Below, in pieces: positions 36,138-45,116 of a DNA stretch of 64,000 bases. Source of the DNA: Pelagihabitans pacificus (GTDB taxonomy: Bacteria; Bacteroidota; Bacteroidia; Flavobacteriales; Flavobacteriaceae); NCBI RefSeq assembly GCF_009371985.2, contig NZ_VIKU02000001.1, positions 1,054,001-1,118,000 of the forward strand, in the 5' to 3' direction. The translations under genes were made by a program, and so were the position numbers. Position 1 is the stretch's first letter, and each line of letters starts with the position of its first letter. Under the pieces are notes generated by a model. That model saw only the letters and a program-made list of their open reading frames with translations. It had not been told where the DNA came from and ran no database searches.

Positions 36138-36596
36138 ATGAAAGCTTATTACTCCATTAGGATTTTATTACTTTCAGCAATTACCTTAATCGCATTCGGT
36201 AATTGTTCAAAAGACGACAATGACATTTCTTATGATTTGACCGGAAGTTGGAAGGTAATCTATTACATAGACGGTGATAGGAAAATAAGTAAAACGGACG
36301 AAAATACTTGGCCCGACATCAATAACGGGGACATTACCGCGAATTTTACAGAACCGAATGACCGCGGTGAAGGAGCTATTTCTGGGATTAGGGTGACCAA
36401 TCAATATCAGGGCAGCTATACAATTGGAGAGAACGGAAAAATCTCAATCGGACCAATCTCAACAACATTTATCAATGAACCCGAATGGACGGATTTATTT
36501 CGCATCAGCGGGGCAACTAATTACGAAATAAAAAACTCAAGACTTTTCATATACTACAATGACCAGGAAAATGTAATTGTCTTTGATAGTAATTAG
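36138..36596 (+). CDS. Small lipoprotein of unknown function
   Basis: 152 aa. Signal peptide with lipobox 'AFGNC' (Cys24) followed by the acidic retention-type sequence 'SKDDND' common in flavobacterial surface lipoproteins. The rest is beta-rich ('LTGSWKVIYYIDGDRK', 'YQGSYTIGENGKISIGPIST', 'NYEIKNSRLFIYYNDQENVI'), the pattern of lipocalin-like or META-like domains that start with 'LxGxWK'. Translated base usage looks AT-richer than the neighbouring genes. There is no operon. Confidence 0.68.
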   Translation: MKAYYSIRILLLSAITLIAFGNCSKDDNDISYDLTGSWKVIYYIDGDRKISKTDENTWPDINNGDITANFTEPNDRGEGAISGIRVTNQYQGSYTIGENGKISIGPISTTFINEPEWTDLFRISGATNYEIKNSRLFIYYNDQENVIVFDSN

Positions 36597-37006
36597 GATC
36601 TTAGCGCTTTTAGGTCCGTTAAAAAACCAACTATCAACAAGGCCACCATTTCATGACGACATGCTTATCAACTTCAACCTATGAACTAGTAATTCGACTG
36701 GATTTCTTAAGAACATTTCCTATTGGGAATGTCCACGACAAAATCATAGTAAACGACCTCGGGACCCTCGTCCGCCGTCCGTGTGTCGCCATAGCTTTAG
36801 CGGAGGCACAAACGGCTCCGCGAAGGCGTGGACAAGCCCACAAGGCATTAAATGGAAATTCAACGTAGATTTGTACACCTTTCGTTAGGATGTCCAAGCA
36901 TCTAAATCTGGATTATCGAGTTAAAATCGACAACCCGAACACAACGGCTTCCCGGTAGTCAAGGAAAATGATGATTTTCTCGGTAGTGTATTTAGAAAGG
37001 TATTGA
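36597..37006. other. Gene-free stretch
   Basis: About 400 bp between the lipoprotein and the 3' end of korB. Two short overlapping open frames on opposite strands have no ribosome site or family. No hairpin with T-run was found. Confidence 0.4.
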
Positions 37007-38023
37007 TCACTTCACCACGTAGGTTTCCCCGGAAAAGAAGAGGTCGTCCGTTTTGGTAAACTCCGAATCGGCCTTTACTTGTGCGGTCAGCGCATCCTCG
37101 CGCTCCCCTAGGGTCACATCCACAAAACTACGAATGATGCCGGTCACCAAAGGATATTCCAACCGTACCAACATCTGGTGCAGCGTGGGGTCTTGCTCTT
37201 TGGCGTCGTGGACCAAAATGTCTTCTTGGGTCACCCCGTTTTCGCCGATGGTGGCCACCTCCAGTTTTAGTCCGTTCAAGACCAATCCCTTCTCCCTATC
37301 TTTTCCAAACAGCATTGGCTTGCCGTGTTCGATGAATAACTGCTGATCATCGCGAACCGTCTTATCGGTGTATTTCGAAAAACAGCCATTATTGAAAATT
37401 ACACAGTTTTGCAGCACCTCTATCAGTGCCGTACCCTTGAATTTTTCGGCCTCGATAAAAATTTGGGTCATTTCCTTGGGCATATTGCCCCCGATGCGTG
37501 CAAAAAAACGCGCTTGGGCGCCTATTGCCAATTCACCTGGTAAAAAGGGGGGTTGGGTATTGCCATAAGGCGACGATTTTGTTTTCTGCCCCACTAACGA
37601 AGTAGGTGAAAACTGCCCCTTGGTGAGTCCGTAAATCTCGTTGTTGAACAGGATGATGTTCAAATCCATATTCCTACGCAGCACATGAATGAAATGATTG
37701 CCCCCAATGGCCATACTGTCCCCGTCGCCCGTAATCACCCAAACACTCAGGTCGGGGTTGGCCAATTTGACCCCCGTAGCGATGGCCGGCGCACGCCCGT
37801 GAATGCCATGCATGCCATAGGCATCCATATAATAGGGAAAACGGGAGGAGCAACCGATACCCGAGATAAAGACAACATCTTCTTTCCGCACCCCCATCTC
37901 GGGGAGGGCTTTTTGTAGGGAACGTAAGATGACGTAATCATCACAGCCCGGACACCAACGTACTTCCTGATCACTGACAAAATCCTTGAACATATATTTT
38001 TCTTCCGTAGTCGTTTCCATCAT
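37007..38023 (-). CDS. korB: 2-oxoglutarate (2-oxoacid):ferredoxin oxidoreductase, beta subunit
   Basis: 338 aa. Thiamine-diphosphate domain with 'WCPGCDDYVILRSLQKAL' (cluster/active-site Cys pair at residues 23 and 26), 'GIGCSSRFPYYM', and the ThDP motif 'GDGDSMAIGGNH...NNEIYGLTKGQFSPTS'. The C-terminal Cys in 'EVLQNCVIFNNGC' completes the [4Fe-4S] ligands. It oxidatively decarboxylates a 2-oxoacid to the acyl-CoA and reduces ferredoxin together with KorA. Its start overlaps the korA stop by 4 nt. 2-oxoglutarate is the likely but unproven substrate. Confidence 0.92.
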   Translation of the reverse strand: MMETTTEEKYMFKDFVSDQEVRWCPGCDDYVILRSLQKALPEMGVRKEDVVFISGIGCSSRFPYYMDAYGMHGIHGRAPAIATGVKLANPDLSVWVITGDGDSMAIGGNHFIHVLRRNMDLNIILFNNEIYGLTKGQFSPTSLVGQKTKSSPYGNTQPPFLPGELAIGAQARFFARIGGNMPKEMTQIFIEAEKFKGTALIEVLQNCVIFNNGCFSKYTDKTVRDDQQLFIEHGKPMLFGKDREKGLVLNGLKLEVATIGENGVTQEDILVHDAKEQDPTLHQMLVRLEYPLVTGIIRSFVDVTLGEREDALTAQVKADSEFTKTDDLFFSGETYVVK

Positions 38024-39891
38024 TTGGGGAGTAACTGTTTAAATTTTTGAATCAGCTCGTCATTGCCAAAGGGCAAACCCTGTATCTTGTTGAACTGTAA
38101 GAATTCGAAGCGGCTAAAGTGAATGCGCAACACTTTGGCGAACTGCCCGTTGTTCAGTTCACATACCACGATTTTTTTGAACTTTCCAAGAATGGCCTCC
38201 GTGTTTTTGGGCAGGGGATTGATGTAGTTGAAATGTGCAAATCCAATCGTATCGACCCCTTCTTCTTGTAACTGCTTTACGGCGGTATGCAAAGCCCCAT
38301 AGGTACCGCCCCAACCGATGACCAGTACATCCCCTTCCCCCGCAAATTCGGTGGTCAAGTCCGGGATATAGTTTTCGACCCGTTTGATCTTCTCGGCCCG
38401 TATTTTGGTCATGAACTCATGATTTTCAGGGACGTAGGAAACATTGCCGGTGACCTGATCCTTCTCCAGCCCTCCAATGCGGTGTTCAAAGCCCTTGGTT
38501 CCCGGAACGGCCCAACTGCGGGCCAGGGTCTCTTCATCCCTGTCGTAGGCATGCCACTCTTCCCCGTTCCCGGTCACTTTATTATTCCTGATTTCCGGCA
38601 TTTCGGCCACGGTCTTGATCTTCCATGGGGCCGATCCGTTAGCGATATAGCCGTCGGTCAACAGAATTACCGGGGTCATATGCTCCAAGGCCAGCTTGGA
38701 AGCCTGATAGGCATATTCAAAACAGTTCGCCGGCGTACTCGCCGCAATAACGATTACCGGACTTTCCCCGTTTCTGCCGTAGAGGGCCTGCAGCAAATCG
38801 GACTGCTCCGTTTTGGTCGGCAGTCCTGTGGAGGGCCCCCCACGCTGCACATTCACCACGACCAGGGGCAGTTCGATCATCATGGCAAGACCCAAGGCCT
38901 CCGTTTTAAGGGCAAGACCGGGGCCGGAGGTGGTTGTAATGGCCAAATCGCCAGCGAAGGCCGCCCCGATGGCGGAAGTGATTCCGGCAATTTCGTCTTC
39001 GGCCTGAAAGGCCTTTACCCCAAAATGCTTATGTTTTACCAGCTCGTGCAAAATATCGGTGGCCGGGGTGATGGGATAGGAACCCAGAAAGAGTTCCAAA
39101 CCCGATTTTTCGGCCGCGGCCAAAAAGCCCCAGGCAGTGGCCGTGTTTCCCAAGATGATGCGGTAGGTGCCCGGCTCCATTTTTGCTGGTGCGATGGTAT
39201 AGGAGTTGGGTATCAACTCCAACGTCTCCGCAAAGTAATAGCCCGCATTCAGGACCTTGGTATTGGCTTCTGCGATCAGGGGTTGTGTCCTAAACTTTTT
39301 GTTTAAAAAATCAATGGTGTATTCCGGGGAACGGTGGTACATCCAGTAGACCATCCCCAAGGCGAACATATTTTTGCTACGGGTAATGCTTTTGTTGTCG
39401 ATGCCTTCTATGTCCTTTAAAGCCTCCTTTGTCAAGGAGGTCATTTCTACCTCGATGACCCGATAGTTTTCCAGGCTCCCATCTTCCAAGGGGTTCGAAT
39501 CGTACTTCGCCTTTTCCAGGTTCTTTTTACTGAAGGAATCGGTATCCACAATAATGGTATGTCCGGGTTTTACCGCATACAAATTGGTTTTTAATCCCGC
39601 CGGGTTCATGGCCACCAGCAAATCGACGTTGTCGCCCGGGGTGCTCACTTCGATACTTCCGATATGCACTTGAAAGCCGGAAACGCCGTACAGACTGCCC
39701 TGCGGTGCCCGTATTTCAGAAGGATAATTGGGAAAGGTGGCCACATCGTTGCCAAACATGGCCGAGGTATCGGTAAACTGGGTACCGGTCAATTGCATAC
39801 CGTCTCCGGAGTCCCCTACAAAGCGGATCACGACCGCCTCCAAGATTTCATTGCCTTTCTCGGCATCGGCTAAAAGACGTGGGATGGCCAT
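38020..39891 (-). CDS. korA: 2-oxoglutarate (2-oxoacid):ferredoxin oxidoreductase, fused gamma-alpha subunit
   Basis: 623 aa. Residues about 20-190 are the gamma (CoA/Rossmann-like) domain ('VIRFVGDSGDGMQLTG'), fused to the alpha domain ('LGSYPITPATDILHELVKH', 'TTTSGPGLALKTEALGLAMM', 'QRGGPSTGLPTKTEQSDLLQ'). The C-terminal transketolase-like domain has 'VIGWGGTYGALHTAV'. The fusion and the two-gene layout are typical of aerobic Bacteroidetes and actinobacterial KOR. It is the first gene of the korAB operon, divergent from the ferredoxin-nifJ block across 300 bp. Confidence 0.93.
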   Translation of the reverse strand: MAIPRLLADAEKGNEILEAVVIRFVGDSGDGMQLTGTQFTDTSAMFGNDVATFPNYPSEIRAPQGSLYGVSGFQVHIGSIEVSTPGDNVDLLVAMNPAGLKTNLYAVKPGHTIIVDTDSFSKKNLEKAKYDSNPLEDGSLENYRVIEVEMTSLTKEALKDIEGIDNKSITRSKNMFALGMVYWMYHRSPEYTIDFLNKKFRTQPLIAEANTKVLNAGYYFAETLELIPNSYTIAPAKMEPGTYRIILGNTATAWGFLAAAEKSGLELFLGSYPITPATDILHELVKHKHFGVKAFQAEDEIAGITSAIGAAFAGDLAITTTSGPGLALKTEALGLAMMIELPLVVVNVQRGGPSTGLPTKTEQSDLLQALYGRNGESPVIVIAASTPANCFEYAYQASKLALEHMTPVILLTDGYIANGSAPWKIKTVAEMPEIRNNKVTGNGEEWHAYDRDEETLARSWAVPGTKGFEHRIGGLEKDQVTGNVSYVPENHEFMTKIRAEKIKRVENYIPDLTTEFAGEGDVLVIGWGGTYGALHTAVKQLQEEGVDTIGFAHFNYINPLPKNTEAILGKFKKIVVCELNNGQFAKVLRIHFSRFEFLQFNKIQGLPFGNDELIQKFKQLLPK

Positions 39892-40191
39892 AGGACACTC
39901 AGTTTAAGAATGATGAAGTCCTTTAAACTTTTTGCTTTACCTGCAAACTATACATTTTACACCCTAATTTTGTCATTTTTGAGTACCGTAGCAATGACTA
40001 TGCTACAAAAAATCACTTCATTACGGCGCAAAAGCCAAAATTTTCGGTTACAAACAAAAAGTCTAAACGACTTAGATATGTGAATACTACCCAAAAATAG
40101 TTTTACCAATTAAGATGAAACATGATTTTTATCATTAATAAGAGGGTTTAAGAGCAGTAATTTTATGCATTATATTCTAAAACCGATTCCA
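39892..40191. other. Divergent intergenic region between korA and the ferredoxin gene
   Basis: 300 bp, AT-rich, must hold both promoters. No exact TAnnTTTG box was found on either strand at a good distance, and no clear dyad. Confidence 0.35.
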
Positions 40192-40545
40192 ATGGCTATC
40201 ATCATCACCGACGAATGCATTAATTGCGATGCCTGTATTTCCGAATGTCCCAACCATGCGATTTACGAACCGGATGAGGAATGGTCCTACTCCGATGACA
40301 CCGATCTCAGTGGTACCGTTACCGTACCATTTAATGGGCACGAAGTGGATGCGGATGCCCCAAACGACCCTATTTCCGATGAATTCTATTACATCGTACC
40401 CGATAAGTGTACCGAGTGCAAAGGATTTCATGATGAGCCTCAATGTGCTTCCGTTTGTCCGGTCGACTGCTGTGTGCCCGATGAGGACCATGTGGAGACC
40501 GAGGAACAACTACTAGCCAAAAAGGCGTGGTTGTATAATGAGTAA
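40192..40545 (+). CDS. 2[4Fe-4S] ferredoxin, YfhL/Allochromatium type
   Basis: 117 aa from the ATG at 40192; a longer in-frame start 27 bp upstream adds 'MHYILKPIP', unlike ferredoxins. Cluster motif I is 'CINCDACISECP'. Motif II is the expanded 'CTECKGFHDEPQCASVCP' with an eight-residue insert, the hallmark of Allochromatium/YfhL-type ferredoxins of very low potential. Between the two motifs lies an unusually long acidic insert (about 45 residues, 'SDDTDLSGTVTVPFNGHEV'). It lies between korAB and nifJ, so it is the natural electron acceptor of both enzymes and possibly the donor to Rnf. Confidence 0.9.
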   Translation: MAIIITDECINCDACISECPNHAIYEPDEEWSYSDDTDLSGTVTVPFNGHEVDADAPNDPISDEFYYIVPDKCTECKGFHDEPQCASVCPVDCCVPDEDHVETEEQLLAKKAWLYNE

Positions 40546-40615
40546 ATAACAAGAAATATACCAATCCGTGTATACCCTAACTTCCTAGTCGATGTAGTTC
40601 GACATGACTTCTGCG

Positions 40616-40652
40616 AGCGCCCTGATCCCAAAAAGATCAGGGCGCTTCTTTT
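40616..40652 (+). terminator. Strong Rho-independent terminator
   Basis: Perfect 12-bp stem AGCGCCCTGATC (40616-40627) / GATCAGGGCGCT (40635-40646), 7-nt loop CCAAAAA, then TCTTTT. It lies 70 bp downstream of the ferredoxin gene and upstream of nifJ, so ferredoxin and nifJ are likely separate transcripts. Confidence 0.85.
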
Positions 40653-40695
40653 GAGGGCCAATCCTAGCGTATTAGCTGACATTAATCATATTCTA

Positions 40696-40718
40696 CCCGC
40701 AATTTGCGGGCTATTTTT
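40696..40718 (+). terminator. Second hairpin with T-run
   Basis: CCCGCA (40696-40701)/TGCGGG (40705-40710) with a 3-nt loop, then CTATTTTTAT. It is in tandem with the stronger terminator 50 bp upstream. Confidence 0.6.
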
Positions 40719-40882
40719 ATAACAATTTACTGAAACTCCCTGCCGTGAAAAACGTTGCGGGAATACAATGGCATACAGTTCGAATAGCTTTTCGTCCTAT
40801 GCTACGAAGTTAACCAATACGGGTGTCCGGAGAAGTCGACCTACATGCTGGTAAGCTTGTCCGGCCCAATAATTCCTTACTG

Positions 40883-43800
40883 ATGAAAAAAGACTTTCCA
40901 AAACTCATTTGTGACGCGAACGAAGCGGTTGCAAGAGTAGCCCACAAGACCAATGAAGTTTGCGCCATTTATCCCATTACGCCAGCTTCCCCCATGGGGG
41001 AACATGTAGATGTGTTCAGTTCCAAAGGTGAGAAGAACATTTGGGGCAATGTTCCGAGAATCGTGGAAATGCAGAGTGAGGGCGGCGCATCGGGAGCGGT
41101 TCATGGATCGCTACAGGCAGGTGCCTTGACCACCACTTTTACGGCATCCCAGGGATTGCTTTTGATGATTCCCAATATGTATAAAATAGCCGGGGAACTA
41201 CTACCTTCGGTCATTCATGTGGCGGCGCGGACGGTGGCGACCCACGCGCTCTCCATTTTCGGGGACCATTCCGACGTCATGGCAGCCAGGCAAACCGGGT
41301 TTTCCATGTTGTTCGGAGGTTCGGTACAGGAAGCGATGGATTTCGCCCTGATTGCCCAAATAGCTACCTTAAAATCACGTGTGCCATTTTTAAATGTTTT
41401 CGATGGGTTTAGGACATCCCATGAAATCTCCAAGATCGATTCGATTCCGGACGACGTTATCAAAGCGATGATACCTGAAGAGGCCGTCATGGCTCATAAA
41501 AATAGGTCGTTAGATCCCGACCATCCGGTAGTGCGAGGCACCTCGCAAAATCCCGATGTATTCTTTCAGGCAAGGGAAGCGGCCAACACCTATTATGGGA
41601 AGGTACCGGAAATCGTTCAGGACACCATGAACGAGTTTTACGGGCATACTGGTCGTAGGTACAGTTTGTTCTACTACGTCGGCCATGAAGAAGCCGAAAA
41701 AGTAATCGTCATCATGGGATCTGGCCAAGGTCCGGTCATCGAGGCGGTAGATACCATGGTCAAAAATGGCGAAAAGGTAGGTGCTATCATCGTTCGATTG
41801 TTCAGGCCCTTCTCCATCGGTCATTTTATCGACGCCCTACCGAAAAGCGTCAAAAAAGTGGCGGTTTTGGACCGAACCAAGGAACCCGGTAGCACTGGGG
41901 AGCCCCTTTATTTGGATGTGGTTGCAGCCTTTGCCGAAAGTGAGAGGGCCATGCCTACCATTATCGGAGGCCGATATGGGCTATCTTCCAAGGAATTCGA
42001 CCCCGCCATGGTGAAGGCCGTTTATGACGAACTGGACAAACCAACACCCAAAAAACACTTCACCATCGGTATCAACGACGATGTGTCGCATACCAGTCTT
42101 GAAGTCGGTGAACGCTTGCAGACCGTCAAGAATACGTTTAATTGTATGTTCTATGGGCTTGGTTCCGATGGTACCGTAGGCGCCAATAAGAACTCCATCA
42201 AAATCATCGGGGAAACCACGGACAACTATGTACAAGGATATTTTGTGTACGACTCCAAAAAAGCGGGTGCCCAAACGGTTTCCCATTTGCGTTTTGGCCC
42301 AAAACCGATTTACTCGTCCTATCTGATACACAAGGCGGATTTTATCGCCTGCCATCAATTCAATTTTATTGAAAAGTATGACATCCTCAAGAACATCAAA
42401 AAAGGAGGTACCTTTCTTTTGAACGCTCCCTATTCCAAGGAGGGGATCTGGGACAAACTGCCCCAACGGATGCAGGAGGAAATTATCGAAAACGAGCTGG
42501 AATTCTACGTCGTGGATGCGACCAAGGTAGCCCATGAGGCAAAATTGGGGAAACGCACCAATACGGTGCTACAGACCTGTTTCTTCGCGATTTCGGGCAT
42601 CTTACCAAAAGAGGAGGCCATCGAAAAAATTAAGAATGCCATCGTAAAATCTTATGCCCACAAAGGGGATAAGATCGTGCAGATGAATTTCGATGCGGTG
42701 GATACCTCCTTGGAAAATCTACAAAAGGTCGACTATCCGAAACGGGTGACCAATCACAGGAAGCTCAAGCCTATGATGACAGGCACCGACGACCCGTTCG
42801 TCCGGGATATCTTGGGAAAAATATTGGCTGGGAAAGGAGATGAGCTTCCGGTCAGTGCCTTCCCTGTCGATGGGACGTTCCCCACGGGCACTTCCCAGTA
42901 CGAAAAACGAGGCATCGCAGATTATATACCGATATGGGACGATGCAGGTCTTTGTACCCAATGTAACAAGTGTGTGGCTATTTGTCCGCATGCGGCCATT
43001 CGCGCCAAAGTGGTGCGCAACGAAGATTTGATAGATGCGCCTACCACCTTAAAAGCCGTGCCGGCCAAAGGAAGACCGTTTAACGGTGAAACGGAATCCT
43101 ATGTGCTACAGGTTTCGCCGGAAGACTGTACCGGATGTGATCTTTGTGTAGCGGTTTGTCCTGCAGAAAGCAAGGAAATAGCAGATTTCAAATCGATCAA
43201 TATGCATCGAAAAATCGATTTTGACGCTGTAGAGGATAAAAATTGGGAATACTTCATCGATTTACCGGACTACGATCGAACCGCCTTGCAGATTACCAAT
43301 GTCAAGGGGTCCCAGTTTCTAGAACCGCTCTTTGAGTTTTCAGGGGCCTGTTCGGGCTGTGGGGAAACCCCTTATATTAAAATGCTGACCCAACTCTATG
43401 GGGATAGTATCTTGATTGCCAACGCCACTGGATGTTCCTCAATTTACGGTGGTAACCTACCCACCACTCCTTATAAAAAGAACAAGGAAGGGCGCGGTCC
43501 CGCCTGGGCCAATTCGCTCTTTGAGGATAATGCCGAGTTTGGTTTCGGTATGAAACTGGCGTTATCCAAAAAACAGGAGATAGCGGTACAATTGCTCCAA
43601 TCATTGGAATCCTTGGTAGGCACCGAACTCGTGGAAGCTATCCTGAACAACCAGGAAGCGAACGAAACGCAACGGGACGAGAAATTCAAGCAACTGGAGG
43701 CCCTTCAGGAACTATTGAAAACCAGCGAAGATCCCAACGCCAAGAAATTACGCCAAATGACGGAGTACCTCAGAAGGAAATCGGTCTGGATTTTGGGTGG

Positions 43801-44413
43801 TGACGGTTGGGCCTACGATATTGGATACGGGGGTGTAGACCATGTACTGGCATCCGGGGAGGATATCAATATTATGGTCCTGGACACCGAGGTCTATTCG
43901 AATACGGGTGGCCAAACCTCCAAAGCGACCCCCCTTGGGGCCAGTGCCAAGTTTTCGGTATCGGGCAAACGCACCAGTAAAAAAAGTTTGGCGTTGCAGG
44001 CGGTATCCTATGAGAACGTTTATGTCGCCCAGGTAGCCATGGGAGCAAAGGATATACAAACGCTCAAAGCAATCGAGGAAGCCGAAGCCTATCCCGGACC
44101 TTCGTTGATCGTGGCATACTCTCACTGTGGGGAACATGGCTATGATCTAAAGGATGGAGCCCTGCAACAACAAAAAGCCGTTGAGACCGGTTATTGGCCC
44201 TTGTTCCGTTTCGACCCCTCGAAACCCAAAGGCAAGAAGTTTAAACTGGATTCCAAAGAACCCACCGCGCCCCTTAGCGATTTCATGTATAACGAAACCC
44301 GTTTTTCAAGAGTTGTCAAGGAAAATGCCGAGTTAGGGGAGGCACTGCTACAACAGGCCCAGGAAGAAGTAGAAACACGATGGGAACGATTGGAGCTTTT
44401 TAGAAGTATGTAA
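40883..44413 (+). CDS. nifJ: Pyruvate:ferredoxin (flavodoxin) oxidoreductase
   Basis: 1176 aa from the ATG at 40883, which matches the usual beginning ('CDANEAVARVAHKTNEVCAIYPITPASPMGEH'); the frame is open another 60 bp upstream. All domains are present in one chain: domain I/II to ~400, gamma domain about 410-630 with 'GLGSDGTVGANKNSIK', an inserted ferredoxin domain with 'CTQCNKCVAICP' (~690) and 'CTGCDLCVAVCP' (~749), and the ThDP domain with 'CSGCGETPYIKML', 'NATGCSSIYGGNLPTTPY' and 'GGDGWAYDIGYGGVDHVLA'. It converts pyruvate plus CoA to acetyl-CoA, CO2 and reduced ferredoxin. It is full length, so presumably functional. Confidence 0.96.
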   Translation: MKKDFPKLICDANEAVARVAHKTNEVCAIYPITPASPMGEHVDVFSSKGEKNIWGNVPRIVEMQSEGGASGAVHGSLQAGALTTTFTASQGLLLMIPNMYKIAGELLPSVIHVAARTVATHALSIFGDHSDVMAARQTGFSMLFGGSVQEAMDFALIAQIATLKSRVPFLNVFDGFRTSHEISKIDSIPDDVIKAMIPEEAVMAHKNRSLDPDHPVVRGTSQNPDVFFQAREAANTYYGKVPEIVQDTMNEFYGHTGRRYSLFYYVGHEEAEKVIVIMGSGQGPVIEAVDTMVKNGEKVGAIIVRLFRPFSIGHFIDALPKSVKKVAVLDRTKEPGSTGEPLYLDVVAAFAESERAMPTIIGGRYGLSSKEFDPAMVKAVYDELDKPTPKKHFTIGINDDVSHTSLEVGERLQTVKNTFNCMFYGLGSDGTVGANKNSIKIIGETTDNYVQGYFVYDSKKAGAQTVSHLRFGPKPIYSSYLIHKADFIACHQFNFIEKYDILKNIKKGGTFLLNAPYSKEGIWDKLPQRMQEEIIENELEFYVVDATKVAHEAKLGKRTNTVLQTCFFAISGILPKEEAIEKIKNAIVKSYAHKGDKIVQMNFDAVDTSLENLQKVDYPKRVTNHRKLKPMMTGTDDPFVRDILGKILAGKGDELPVSAFPVDGTFPTGTSQYEKRGIADYIPIWDDAGLCTQCNKCVAICPHAAIRAKVVRNEDLIDAPTTLKAVPAKGRPFNGETESYVLQVSPEDCTGCDLCVAVCPAESKEIADFKSINMHRKIDFDAVEDKNWEYFIDLPDYDRTALQITNVKGSQFLEPLFEFSGACSGCGETPYIKMLTQLYGDSILIANATGCSSIYGGNLPTTPYKKNKEGRGPAWANSLFEDNAEFGFGMKLALSKKQEIAVQLLQSLESLVGTELVEAILNNQEANETQRDEKFKQLEALQELLKTSEDPNAKKLRQMTEYLRRKSVWILGGDGWAYDIGYGGVDHVLASGEDINIMVLDTEVYSNTGGQTSKATPLGASAKFSVSGKRTSKKSLALQAVSYENVYVAQVAMGAKDIQTLKAIEEAEAYPGPSLIVAYSHCGEHGYDLKDGALQQQKAVETGYWPLFRFDPSKPKGKKFKLDSKEPTAPLSDFMYNETRFSRVVKENAELGEALLQQAQEEVETRWERLELFRSM

Positions 44414-44465
44414 TCGCGTTTGAATGAACCTATAATGAACAATGTTTAACCTTTAAAATAGACCG

Positions 44466-44846
44466 ATGATGGAAGATATAGCTACCACATTATTTGATGA
44501 GGCCATTCAAAAATTAAGGGAGGCCAATGATGAGCTCTGCAGACCGGAAGAAGACGTAGTTACAGCTTTGGTCTGTAGCAATTCCCAGTTTGCCATTCAA
44601 AACTATCTAAAAGGATTTCTAATGCTGAATGGGACCAATCTGGATGCTGACGAAACCATCGATAGCCTGTACCAAAAATGCAAAGATATCAACAACCATT
44701 TCGAAGAAGTGTATTTAGAAGGTTTCGAATGCAATGCCCACAAGGAAGACTCCCGGTTTTGTAATGCCTCTTCGAGATTTAGCCATTGTTTTGATATTGC
44801 CGATAGCCTGGATACGTTCTTAAGACGGGAGAAAATCATTCGCTAG
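44466..44846 (+). CDS. HEPN domain protein
   Basis: 126 aa (ATG at 44466 or 44469), almost all helical: 'LFDEAIQKLREANDELCRPEEDVVTALVCSNSQFAIQNYLKGFLMLNG' matches the HEPN pattern of paired helices with an amphipathic surface, but the R-x4-6-H RNase motif is not evident (nearest 'RFSHCFD'). It begins 53 bp after nifJ and probably belongs to its transcript. No nucleotidyltransferase (MNT) partner is adjacent, so it is not a classical HEPN-MNT toxin pair. Confidence 0.65.
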   Translation: MMEDIATTLFDEAIQKLREANDELCRPEEDVVTALVCSNSQFAIQNYLKGFLMLNGTNLDADETIDSLYQKCKDINNHFEEVYLEGFECNAHKEDSRFCNASSRFSHCFDIADSLDTFLRREKIIR

Positions 44847-45080
44847 GCGAATAGTACACTTGGTCGTAGTCACGAATTTGAAGATAGGTGTTAGGAGGTG
44901 CCCGGAAGGTTTCCATCCAAAAACATCCTGTCATCGTATGCACTCCGAAACGCTGTGAAAACATGCTTAATTTGCCGAAGTATATTTTTCTACCGAGCCC
45001 GGAATGACCCTAAAATGGAATTTTGGAGACTTCTATTTGTACCATTCCGGCAACACGGCCGACCCTCCATCTTTTTACGT

Positions 45081-45088
45081 TAACTTTG
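45081..45088 (+). promoter_or_regulatory. Exact TAnnTTTG -7 box before the ABC exporter
   Basis: TAACTTTG, 28 bp upstream of the ATG at 45117, an appropriate distance for a short leader. Confidence 0.5.
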
Positions 45089-45116
45089 TGGCCTTTATAA
45101 ATGAATTCCTTGCCTC

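Noticed and set aside
36653-36868. Short open frame after the small lipoprotein
   Set aside because: Overlaps another open frame on the other strand, no recognisable motif.
38287-39306. 339-codon open frame on the plus strand opposite korA
   Set aside because: It is antisense to a firmly identified gene, Gly/Phe-rich and without a recognisable domain; it arises from codon bias of korA.
44466-44846. HEPN-MNT toxin-antitoxin pair
   Set aside because: No nucleotidyltransferase gene is adjacent and the RNase motif is not evident.
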